Shown here piece by piece: positions 14,691 to 20,120 of a stretch of DNA of 20,120 bases; the stretch's first letter is position 1; each line of letters starts with the position of its first letter. The notes beneath the pieces were generated by a model. The model was not told the DNA's origin, did no database searches, and was given only the letters and a program-made list of their open reading frames with translations. The translations under genes and the position numbers were made by a program. The stretch is from CAZTHL01 sp964613585 (GTDB taxonomy: Bacteria; Pseudomonadota; Alphaproteobacteria; DSM-16000; Inquilinaceae): positions 1 to 20,120 of the forward strand of contig CAZTHL010000069.1 of NCBI GenBank assembly GCA_964613585.1, in the 5' to 3' direction.

Positions 14691-15431
14691 GTGACCCGCC
14701 GCACCCTCGCGCTCGACGACACTTTGCATGCCTACCTGCTGGAAACCTCGCTCCGTGAGGTGCCGAGGCTGGCCGCGCTGCGCGCGGAGACCGCCGCCCT
14801 CGGCGAGGCGGCGCGCATGCAGATCGCCCCGGAGCAGGGTCAGCTCATGGCGCTGCTGGTGCGCTTCTCCGGCGCCCGGCGGATCCTGGAGATCGGCACC
14901 TTCACCGGCTACAGCACCACGGTGATGGCGCTGGCGCTACCGCCTGACGGGCGGATCCTGACCTGCGACGTCAGCCCGGAATGGACCGCGGTCGCCCGCC
15001 GGGCCTGGCAGGACACCGGGGTCGACGGCCGGATCGAGCTGCGCCTTGGCCCGGCGCTCGACACGCTGCAGGCGCTCGCGCAGGATCCCGGCACCGCCCC
15101 CTTCGACATGGCGTTCATTGACGCCGACAAGGAATCGTATCGGGACTATTACGAGCACGCCCTGGCGCTGGTGCGGCCGGGCGGGCTCGTCATGCTCGAC
15201 AACGTGCTCTGGGGCGGCGCGGTCGCCGATCCCGAGCGGCAGGATCCGGCCACCGCCGCCCTGCGCAGCCTCAACGCCTTCCTCAAGTCCGACGAGCGGG
15301 TGGATCTGGCACTGGTGCCGGTGGGCGACGGCGTGACCCTGGCGCGCAAGCGTGGCCAAGCCGATACACCGACGCCTCGGTCACCTCCGGCGACGAATCA
15401 AGGGGTTGGTGACGTCCTGATCTTGCAATAA
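14691..15431 (+). CDS. Class I SAM-dependent O-methyltransferase (second of tandem pair)
   Basis: 246 aa paralogue of the preceding gene. It shows LEIGTFTGYSTTVMALALPP at 66-85, TCDVSPEW at ~91-98, IDADKESYRDYYE at 143-155, RPGGLVMLDNVLWGG at 162-176 and VPVGDGVTLARKR near the end. It has a ~25-residue low-complexity C-terminal tail that its partner lacks. The start is GTG 14691, supported by GGAG seven bases upstream. An in-frame GTG at 14649 overlaps the previous stop (GTGA) and would couple translation, adding 14 residues. The two enzymes could modify different positions of one substrate, or one could be a diverged spare. The substrate is not readable from the sequence. Confidence 0.92.
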   Translation: MTRRTLALDDTLHAYLLETSLREVPRLAALRAETAALGEAARMQIAPEQGQLMALLVRFSGARRILEIGTFTGYSTTVMALALPPDGRILTCDVSPEWTAVARRAWQDTGVDGRIELRLGPALDTLQALAQDPGTAPFDMAFIDADKESYRDYYEHALALVRPGGLVMLDNVLWGGAVADPERQDPATAALRSLNAFLKSDERVDLALVPVGDGVTLARKRGQADTPTPRSPPATNQGVGDVLILQ

Positions 15432-15470
15432 GCGAGCCGGGAACGACGGCGGAACCGCGGAGGACCGATC

Positions 15471-15770
15471 TTGCGCCGATGGATACTGGCCGCCTGCGCG
15501 CCGGCGCTCGCCGTTGGCGCCGAGGCGGCGGCCGCGGACTGCGCGCCGCGGCCGGCGGTGGCCGACTATCTTCTGGCGGACCACGGCGAACGGCCGGTGG
15601 CGCGGGGAACGGCGAGCAACGGCGGCGTCATCGAGGTGTTCGCCAGCGGCGACCGGGACAGCTTCACCATCCTGATCACGCTGGAGGACGGGCGCAGCTG
15701 CATGGTCGCCGCCGGTCACGACTGGCGGGACCTGCCGGTCATGCTCTCGGCCCGGCCGGGGGCGGACTGA
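15471..15770 (+). CDS. Small periplasmic hypothetical protein
   Basis: 99 aa, no known function. The N-terminus is a Sec signal peptide (MRRWILAACAPALAVGAEAA, likely cleavage before Asp23). The mature part has two cysteines, C24 and C77, placed to form a disulfide. Its core reads ARGTASNGGVIEVFASGDRD, then SFTILITLEDGRSCMVAAGH and DW. I recall similar small secreted proteins (G-x-C-x-V-x-x-G-x-x-W ending) in many alphaproteobacteria, without an assigned role. The start is TTG 15471, with GGAGG about eight bases upstream. It follows the methyltransferase pair by 39 bases and may be co-transcribed. Confidence 0.82.
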   Translation: MRRWILAACAPALAVGAEAAAADCAPRPAVADYLLADHGERPVARGTASNGGVIEVFASGDRDSFTILITLEDGRSCMVAAGHDWRDLPVMLSARPGAD

Positions 15771-15816
15771 GCCGGCGCAGCACCGCGGAGCACGCCGGGC
15801 CGAACGCCGTCTCGAC

Positions 15817-15839
15817 AGCGTTTCCGGCTCAAGTGGCAT
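15817..15839 (-). repeat. Dispersed intergenic repeat, copy B
   Basis: Reverse-complement copy of 6664-6686 (22 of 23 identical). Together with copy C it forms an inverted pair ~80 bases apart, between the converging stop codons at 15770 and 15991. Confidence 0.85.
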
Positions 15840-15918
15840 CGCCGGCGGCTCCCCCGCCCGGCCACCCAACGACAGCATGCTCAGGCTGGCCGGGCCAGGG
15901 AGCGGGCCGGTGCCGAGT

Positions 15919-15940
15919 CCGCTTCAAGCGGAAACGCTCC
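15919..15940 (+). repeat. Dispersed intergenic repeat, copy C
   Basis: CCGCTTCAAGCGGAAACGCT, a diverged copy of the element at 6664. CGGAAACGCT is shared exactly and faces copy B head to head, so the RNA could fold the two together. CCGCTTCAAGCGG is itself a near-palindrome. Confidence 0.7.
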
Positions 15941-15990
15941 GGGGAGCAATGGCCGTCGATGGCCGACGGCGGACATGACAGGCGCCCGCG

Positions 15991-16476
15991 CTACGCGCCG
16001 TCATCGGCGTCCAGCAGGCGGTGCAGAACCCGGTCGCCGGGGCGGATGCCGAGCTGGGCGCTGAGGCCGCCGGTGATCTCCAGGACGGCCTTGACCGGCT
16101 GGCCCGACGGCACCGACTCCTCCGACAGGGGTTCGGTGCGCTCGGCGATGCGGACCACGGTGCCGTCCTCCCGCAGAAACAGCATGTCGAGCGGGATCAG
16201 GGTATTGCGCATCCAGAAGGCGGCGTGCCGCGGCCGCTCGAAGACGAACAGCATGCCGGCATCGGGTGCCAGGCTGTCGCGGAACATCAGCCCGCGCGCC
16301 TGCTGCTCCGGCGTCAAGGCCAGCTCCACCTCGAAGGGATAGCGTGCGCCGGCCGCCGTCTCGATCACCAGCGCGGACCGCTCGAACGCGACCGGCTCCT
16401 GAGCGATCACCGGCCGCTGCGGTCCGGTCGCGGCGACCAGCAGAAGCAGCATCATCCGCACCAGCACGAGCCGCAT
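15991..16476 (-). CDS. DUF192 family exported protein
   Basis: 161 aa. Residues 1-25 are a signal peptide (MRLVLVRMMLLLLVAATGPQ, likely cleaved after VIA). The DUF192 domain fills 45-155: LTPEQQARGLMFRDSL, DAGMLFVFERPRHAAFWMRN with TLIPLDMLF following, VVRIAERTEPLSEESVPSG, and VLEITGGLSAQLGIRPGD. All family landmarks are present. The family is widespread and often periplasmic, with no settled biochemical role. The ATG at 16476 has AAGGG eight bases upstream. It follows the deacetylase-family gene by 71 bases on the same strand, so it may be the second gene of a two-gene operon. Confidence 0.92.
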   Translation of the reverse strand: MRLVLVRMMLLLLVAATGPQRPVIAQEPVAFERSALVIETAAGARYPFEVELALTPEQQARGLMFRDSLAPDAGMLFVFERPRHAAFWMRNTLIPLDMLFLREDGTVVRIAERTEPLSEESVPSGQPVKAVLEITGGLSAQLGIRPGDRVLHRLLDADDGA

Positions 16477-16547
16477 GCCACGCCCTTCCCTGCGCCAGCC
16501 CTGTCCCGCGTCATCGACGCAGGCCCGCCCTTGGTAGCCGCGGCGGC

Positions 16548-17654
16548 TCACGCCCGCAAGGCGGCCTCGACCAAGTCCCGCACCTCCGGCCGAACCGGCC
16601 CCGGCCGCGGCGGGTCGGCGAGGCTGGTGAACCAGCACTCCGGCGGCGGCGCCTTCAGCCGCCGGTTCCATTGGAGCTCGCGCAGCACCGCCTCGGCCCT
16701 GGCGGTCACGGGTCCGCCGGGGTCGATGCCGTTCAGGGTCGCCCAGACGCCGGCCCAGCAGCGTCCCACGCTCCAGGGATTGTAGCCGCCGCCGCCCATC
16801 ACCAGGAGCCGCGCGCTCGCCGAGCGGATCGCCGCGACCGTGTCCCACAAGGCGCGGTTCGACAAGGCCAGACGGCTCAACGGATCGTCCTCGACCGCGT
16901 CGGCGCCGCACTGGACGACCACCGTCGGCGGCCGCAACCGGTCGAGCGTCGGCAGGATCACGCGGTCGCGGACGAGCGCCAGTTCATCGTCGTTGAAGCC
17001 GGCCGGCACCGGCAGGTTGAGCGCCGTCCCGCCGCGCCGGTCCTCAAGCCGGCCGGTGAACGGCCAGCGCCGGGCCTCGTGCACCGACAGGGTGAACACG
17101 CGGGCATCGTTGGCGAAGGCGTCCTCGACCCCGTCGCCATGGTGGGCGTCCAGGTCGATGTAGAGGATCGGCCCCAGACCGCGGTCCAGCAAGGCCAGCA
17201 GGCCGATCACCGGGTCGTTGAAGTAGCAGAAGCCGCTGGCCCGGGCCGGCCGCCCGTGGTGGGTGCCGCTGGCCGGGCTGTAGACGACGCCGCCCTCGCC
17301 GAGCAGCTCCGCCGCCAGCAGGCAGCCGCCGGCCGCGGTCGCCGGGCGCCGGAAGATCTCCGGGAAGATGGGATTCTCGACGCCGCCAATGTTGTAGCGC
17401 CGCGCCCGCTCGGCATCGAGCGCCTGATCCCGCTCGGCGTCCATCACCGCTTGGATGTAGGCGGGCTCGTGGAAGCGCGCGAGCTCGTCGGGCGTCGCCA
17501 TCGGGCTGTCGCGGTAGGCGTGGTCGGGCAGCCAGCCCATGGCCCGGCACAGGTCGATCGTTGTCGACACCCGCGGGATCGACAGCGGGTGCCGGGGGCC
17601 GTAGGAGGAGGCGCGATAGATCTCGCTGCCGATGAAGAGCGGGTGGAGCGGCAT
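16548..17654 (-). CDS. Histone deacetylase family / AcuC-like amidohydrolase
   Basis: 368 aa zinc hydrolase that removes acetyl or acyl groups from lysine or small amines; cytosolic. The class I deacetylase core is complete: tandem histidines H132-H133 (SGTHHGRPARASGFCYFND), zinc ligands D169 and H171 in YIDLDAHHGDGVE, the third ligand D252 in QCGADAVEDDPLS, and catalytic Tyr291 in GGGGYNPWSVGRCW. It resembles acetoin-utilisation AcuC and HDLP-type bacterial enzymes. No acs, acuA or polyamine gene is nearby to fix the substrate. The ATG at 17654 gives the expected N-terminus; its ribosome binding site is weak. It is divergent from the universal stress gene and followed by the DUF192 gene. Confidence 0.94.
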   Translation of the reverse strand: MPLHPLFIGSEIYRASSYGPRHPLSIPRVSTTIDLCRAMGWLPDHAYRDSPMATPDELARFHEPAYIQAVMDAERDQALDAERARRYNIGGVENPIFPEIFRRPATAAGGCLLAAELLGEGGVVYSPASGTHHGRPARASGFCYFNDPVIGLLALLDRGLGPILYIDLDAHHGDGVEDAFANDARVFTLSVHEARRWPFTGRLEDRRGGTALNLPVPAGFNDDELALVRDRVILPTLDRLRPPTVVVQCGADAVEDDPLSRLALSNRALWDTVAAIRSASARLLVMGGGGYNPWSVGRCWAGVWATLNGIDPGGPVTARAEAVLRELQWNRRLKAPPPECWFTSLADPPRPGPVRPEVRDLVEAALRA

Positions 17655-17766
17655 GGCGCTCAGCTAGGCCGCCCGGTGGGCCGGTCAATCGACCGGAAAA
17701 GCGCCGCAAGCGGGTCCGGCAACCCTACATATTAGAAGGATTAAAGAAGTCGGGAGGAGCGACGCC

Positions 17767-18591
17767 ATGCCGATCCGAAACATCCTCTTGCACATGGGCG
17801 CGGATCCTCACCACCTGGCCCGGCTGCGGGTGGGTATCGATCTGGCGCGCCGCTACGGCGCCCATCTGGAGATCGCCTTCATCGCCTCGCCGGCCGGCAT
17901 GCCGCATGAGGTGGTCGGCCGGGGTGCCTCGGCTGGGTATATCGCCGAGGCCACGGCCATTGCCCGCGAGAAGGCCGCCCGGCTGCTGGAGGAGCTGCGC
18001 GAGGACTGCGAGCGCGCCGGCATCGACTGGAACTGGGAGGTGCTCGAGGGCAATCACAACGAGGTGCTGGTCGAGCGCAGCCTGTTCGCCGACCTGATCG
18101 TGGTGACCCAGAAGCACGGCATCGAGGAGCGGCACGTCGGCTTCCACATCCCGGACGAGGTGATCCGCCGGGTGCCGTGCCCGGTGCTGGTCCTGCCCCG
18201 CACGGTTGACACCATCGTGCTCGGCAAGCGGGTCATGGTGGCGTGGCGCGAGAGCCGGGAGGCGGCCCACGCCGTGCGCATCGGCCGCGATTTCATCCGC
18301 AATGCCGACAAGGTGCTGCTGCTGATCGCCCGGGAGCCGGGCGAGGCCGAGGCGACCCGTGACATCGCCGTCTATTTACGGCGTCACGGTGTCGACCCCG
18401 AGGTGGCCAACGACATCGACGTCGGCGACCGCCACGTCGGCAGCCTGATCCTGGAGCATGCCCGCGGCTTCAACGCCGACATGGTGATCATGGGCGCCTA
18501 CGGCCGCTCGATCCTGCGCGAGACCTTCTTCGGCAGCGTCACCGACCATGTGCTCGAGCAGGCGGACCTGCCGCTGTTGCTGGTGCATTAG
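17767..18591 (+). CDS. Tandem-domain universal stress protein
   Basis: 274 aa with two UspA-type domains (about 1-143 and 152-274); cytosolic. The first domain begins IRNILLHMGADPHHLARLRV and ends VPCPVLVLPR. The second ends MGAYGRSILRETFFGSVTDH then VLEQADLPLLLVH. It carries the complete ATP-binding pattern G243-x2-G246-x9-G256-S257, which the first domain lacks. Such proteins respond to starvation, oxygen or redox stress. GGGAGGAG seven bases upstream fixes the ATG at 17767. The upstream 112 bases are shared with the divergent deacetylase gene and contain the only notably A+T-rich patch (CATATTAGAAGGATTAAAG), a likely promoter/leader. The TAG stop codon is also the first bases of a dispersed repeat. 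Confidence 0.94.
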   Translation: MPIRNILLHMGADPHHLARLRVGIDLARRYGAHLEIAFIASPAGMPHEVVGRGASAGYIAEATAIAREKAARLLEELREDCERAGIDWNWEVLEGNHNEVLVERSLFADLIVVTQKHGIEERHVGFHIPDEVIRRVPCPVLVLPRTVDTIVLGKRVMVAWRESREAAHAVRIGRDFIRNADKVLLLIAREPGEAEATRDIAVYLRRHGVDPEVANDIDVGDRHVGSLILEHARGFNADMVIMGAYGRSILRETFFGSVTDHVLEQADLPLLLVH

Positions 18592-18608
18592 AGCGGTTCC
18601 GCCTGACG
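18590..18608 (+). repeat. Dispersed intergenic repeat, copy D, overlapping a stop codon
   Basis: AGAGCGGTTCCGCCTGACG shares its first bases with the stop codon of the universal stress gene and matches copy E at 16 of 19 positions. A further CGTCA/CGTCAG after it gives a 6-bp hairpin (CTGACG ... CGTCAG, 18603-18623). Confidence 0.7.
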
Positions 18609-18674
18609 GGCGCGTCACGTCAGTCATCCGGGAGGACCGCGCGACCGGGGCCGCAGGCCTGGAGGGCGCGCCTC

Positions 18675-18709
18675 CCGCCGAGCCGACGGCCATGTCGTCG
18701 GCTCGGCGG
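18675..18709. terminator. Perfect 14-bp hairpin between the stress gene and the peptide cluster
   Basis: CCGCCGAGCCGACG (18675-18688) and CGTCGGCTCGGCGG (18696-18709) pair perfectly over 14 bp around the loop GCCATGT. It lies between the converging stops at 18591 and 18778 and is the strongest perfect stem I found in the window. It is probably a bidirectional terminator closing both transcription units. Confidence 0.8.
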
Positions 18710-18777
18710 CGCCAGCGGCGGCGGTTGACGCTCGCGCCGGCCGCCGCCCGGTCGTGACGGTGGATCAGCCTGCGGGC

Positions 18778-19074
18778 TCAGGCCTCGACGCGGCCCCGCC
18801 CCGGATCCATCTCTGCGTGGTTGTCGGCCTCGGCGCCGGTCCCGACCTCGTCGCCGTTCTCCTCCTCGTCCTCCTCTTCCTCGTAATCCTCATCGCCGTT
18901 CAGCAGCATGCCGTCTTCCACCTCGAGTTCGGCATCCTCGGCAAGCTGCGCCGGCAGCACGGCCGCCGGCAAGCCGTAGGCATCGGTCATCGTCGCTCCA
19001 TAGGGCCGGAAGGACCGATAGGTCCTCGATGCCGGGCCCACACTCCGCTCGGCGGTCATCCCGGGAAGCTTCAT
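18778..19074 (-). CDS. Acidic leader-tagged small protein (candidate RiPP-like precursor 2)
   Basis: 98 aa. Residues 1-19 (MKLPGMTAERSVGPASRTY) align without gaps to the Cys-rich neighbour's MSLPGFTGENAVYKSEITY, with nine identities. After the tag the sequence is unrelated: a hydrophobic stretch (LPAAVLPAQLAED, 35-47) and then an extreme acidic run at ~61-77 (DEDYEEEEDEEENGDE), with no cysteine. The ATG at 19074 has GAGGAG about nine bases upstream. It is the last gene of a minus-strand set: PatG-like protease, Cys-rich peptide, this one, then a 14-bp hairpin. A shared leader with different cores is typical of precursor peptides handled by one enzyme system; that role is inference. It could also be a partner or immunity protein of the neighbour. 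Confidence 0.75.
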   Translation of the reverse strand: MKLPGMTAERSVGPASRTYRSFRPYGATMTDAYGLPAAVLPAQLAEDAELEVEDGMLLNGDEDYEEEEDEEENGDEVGTGAEADNHAEMDPGRGRVEA

Positions 19075-19167
19075 CAGGTTGTCTCCTCAGTGGACGAACC
19101 GCGAGACGGGCGCCCGGGGTGGCGCCCGCCCGCCGTCACGCCTTCTCTCGCTTCCGCCCAACCCTGT

Positions 19168-19440
19168 TCAGCACTGGCGCAGGCGCGGGCTGAAGCCGAA
19201 GGGCAGGCCGCAGGCGCAGGCCTTCCAGCGCCCGATGCTCGGGATCGTGAAGCAGATCCGCCGCCCGAACACGCGGAAGCACTGGCGCCCGCTGGGCAGG
19301 CTGATGCACGGCGTGCACACGCAGAACTGCGGGATCACGCCGTCGGCGCCGGCGGCGCGCCCGGCGCCGGCCGCGACATAGGTGATCTCCGACTTGTAGA
19401 CCGCATTCTCTCCGGTGAAGCCGGGTAGCGACATGGTCAT
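19168..19440 (-). CDS. Cys-rich leader-tagged small protein (candidate RiPP-like precursor 1)
   Basis: 90 aa from ATG 19440, or 88 aa from ATG 19434, which sits better behind GGAAAGGGGG. The tag MSLPGFTGENAVYKSEITY is shared in register with the downstream acidic protein. An Ala/Gly-rich spacer (VAAGAGRAAGADG, 22-34) looks like a hinge or cleavage region. The C-terminus has eight cysteines (40, 42, 45, 54, 63, 75, 77, 90) in pseudo-repeats: CISLPSGRQC, CFRVFGRRIC, CFTIPSIGRWKAC. The last residue is Cys. The core is basic and aromatic. From memory, small Cys-rich proteins with LPGFTAE-like N-termini occur in other bacteria without assigned function. No classical signal peptide is present, so export would need a dedicated route. 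Confidence 0.82.
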   Translation of the reverse strand: MTMSLPGFTGENAVYKSEITYVAAGAGRAAGADGVIPQFCVCTPCISLPSGRQCFRVFGRRICFTIPSIGRWKACACGLPFGFSPRLRQC

Positions 19441-19460
19441 TTCCCCCTTTCCTCAGATAA

Positions 19461-19483
19461 GCCGTTGAGGATGTCCCAACGGC
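19461..19483 (-). promoter_or_regulatory. Leader hairpin ahead of the Cys-rich peptide gene
   Basis: GCCGTTG (19461-19467) and CAACGGC (19477-19483) form a perfect 7-bp stem with a nine-base loop, ~20 bases upstream of the peptide start and ~85 bases after the protease stop. It could be an attenuator, an mRNA-processing site or a stabiliser that raises peptide expression relative to the protease. Confidence 0.5.
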
Positions 19484-19566
19484 GTCCTCCGGCGGCTCTG
19501 CGCGGACGACGCCGAGGACCTGCTGGCCAAGACCAAACGTGCCGGCTGCGTCGACGATCCGCCGGC

Positions 19567-20120
19567 CTACGCCGTGGAGTCCGCCCCGCCATAGAAAGGC
19601 GCGAGCTTGCTCACCAGGAAAGGAAACTCACCACTCACGTCGACTCGGCAGAAGTACTTCTCCGACACGTCGGTCTGACGGTTGGTGTAGGTGAAGATGA
19701 CGAGAACGATGTTTCGAGTGCCGCTGATCCGCGACGGGCGCACCTCGACGCCGGTGAACGACTTGTTCTCATTGAACATCTGCCCGGTCAGCTCGTAGAT
19801 CGCCGGGTAGCGCATGGCAACGTAGTTGAGCGCGCGGTGCTCGTCGGTGGCGCCGGCGTTCTCGGCCATCACCCGGATCCGGTTGAACAGCTCGGTGGCC
19901 GAGCGTTCAAACTGCTCGGCCGAGGCCTGCTCGGGCTTCGGGATCGCCTTGCGGAACGACTCCACATCGAACGAGTAGACCTGGGTGACGCTGACGATCG
20001 GCACCATCAGCCCATTGCACGCCGTCGGCGGCGCGATCGGCCCGCGGATGCCGATCAGGCAGTCGACATCGCCTTCCTCGGGGGCCGGCCGGATGGACTC
20101 GACCACCATGTCGATCTCGG
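19567..20120 (-). CDS. PatA/PatG-type (cyanobactin maturation protease-like) protein, C-terminal part (cut by right window edge)
   Basis: The frame is open to the window edge, so only the last ~184 residues are seen. They include DVDCLIGIRGPIAPPTACNG, VTQVYSFDVESFRKAIPKPE, then ELFNRIRVMAENAGATDEHR, ALNYVAMRYPAIYELTGQMF, and FTGVEVRPSRISGTRNIVLV, TYTNRQTDVSEKYFCRVDVS and EFPFLVSKLAPFYG. To my recollection this is the conserved C-terminal domain of PatA/PatG-family proteins, whose N-terminal part is a subtilisin-like protease that cleaves precursor peptides. The protease domain itself would lie beyond the right edge and is not seen. The gene is upstream of two leader-tagged small ORFs on the same strand, which fits a role in maturing them. 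The family call comes from memory of conserved phrases, not from a search. Confidence 0.75.
   Translation of the reverse strand, partial: EIDMVVESIRPAPEEGDVDCLIGIRGPIAPPTACNGLMVPIVSVTQVYSFDVESFRKAIPKPEQASAEQFERSATELFNRIRVMAENAGATDEHRALNYVAMRYPAIYELTGQMFNENKSFTGVEVRPSRISGTRNIVLVIFTYTNRQTDVSEKYFCRVDVSGEFPFLVSKLAPFYGGADSTA

Noticed and set aside
15381..15878. 165-codon minus-strand frame with an internal MPLEPETL
   Set aside because: It runs antisense to the secreted 99-aa gene and reads through the dispersed repeat; the same peptide at 6664 comes from the repeat, not from homology.
18754..19428. 224-codon plus-strand frame opposite both small peptides
   Set aside because: The minus-strand ORFs have good ribosome binding sites and share a tag; the plus frame is a shadow.

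Overview
This window is very G+C-rich chromosomal DNA that reads like an alphaproteobacterium, probably of the Rhodospirillales kind. That placement is inference, based on the mdh/sucC/sucD neighbourhood, the argJ-mutT pair, a DUF1127 protein and the overall protein style. One 100-N scaffold gap (13330-13429) shows that this is a draft assembly.

Layout. 1-3290: TCA-cycle genes on the minus strand, sucD (cut by the left edge), sucC and mdh. A divergent DUF1127 gene and a strong hairpin separate mdh from sucCD. 3291-7709: an accessory-looking stretch with tandem repeats, a 40-aa secreted mini-ORF, a large exported/membrane beta-helix-like protein, a TerB-like protein and an orphan 86-aa protein. 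7862-10562: mutT and argJ (minus strand, one operon), divergent from a KfrA-like coiled-coil DNA-binding protein. 10563-13667: a non-coding stretch with minisatellites, an SDR oxidoreductase whose stop codon lies in a 15-bp repeat array, and a large unknown gene broken by the assembly gap inside a Pro-Ala-Lys-Asp repeat. 13783-15431: tRNA-Pro(UGG) and two tandem class I O-methyltransferases. 15471-18591: a small secreted protein, a DUF192 protein, a histone-deacetylase-family amidohydrolase and a tandem universal stress protein.

18778-20120, minus strand, is the most interesting region. It holds the C-terminal part of a protein resembling PatA/PatG-type (cyanobactin maturation) proteases. Two short ORFs follow that share an N-terminal tag (M-x-LPG-[FM]-T-x-E...V...TY) but have unrelated C-termini: one Cys-rich with GR-x-C spacing, the other extremely acidic. 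This looks like an uncharacterised RiPP-like leader/core system in an alphaproteobacterium. The peptide tag and layout are read directly from the sequence; the protease assignment is from remembered family features and the RiPP role is inference.

A family of short dispersed repeats related to AGAGCggTTCCGcnTGACG occurs at five intergenic places. Several 12-16-bp tandem repeats also occur, so the intergenic DNA of this genome is rich in repeats.
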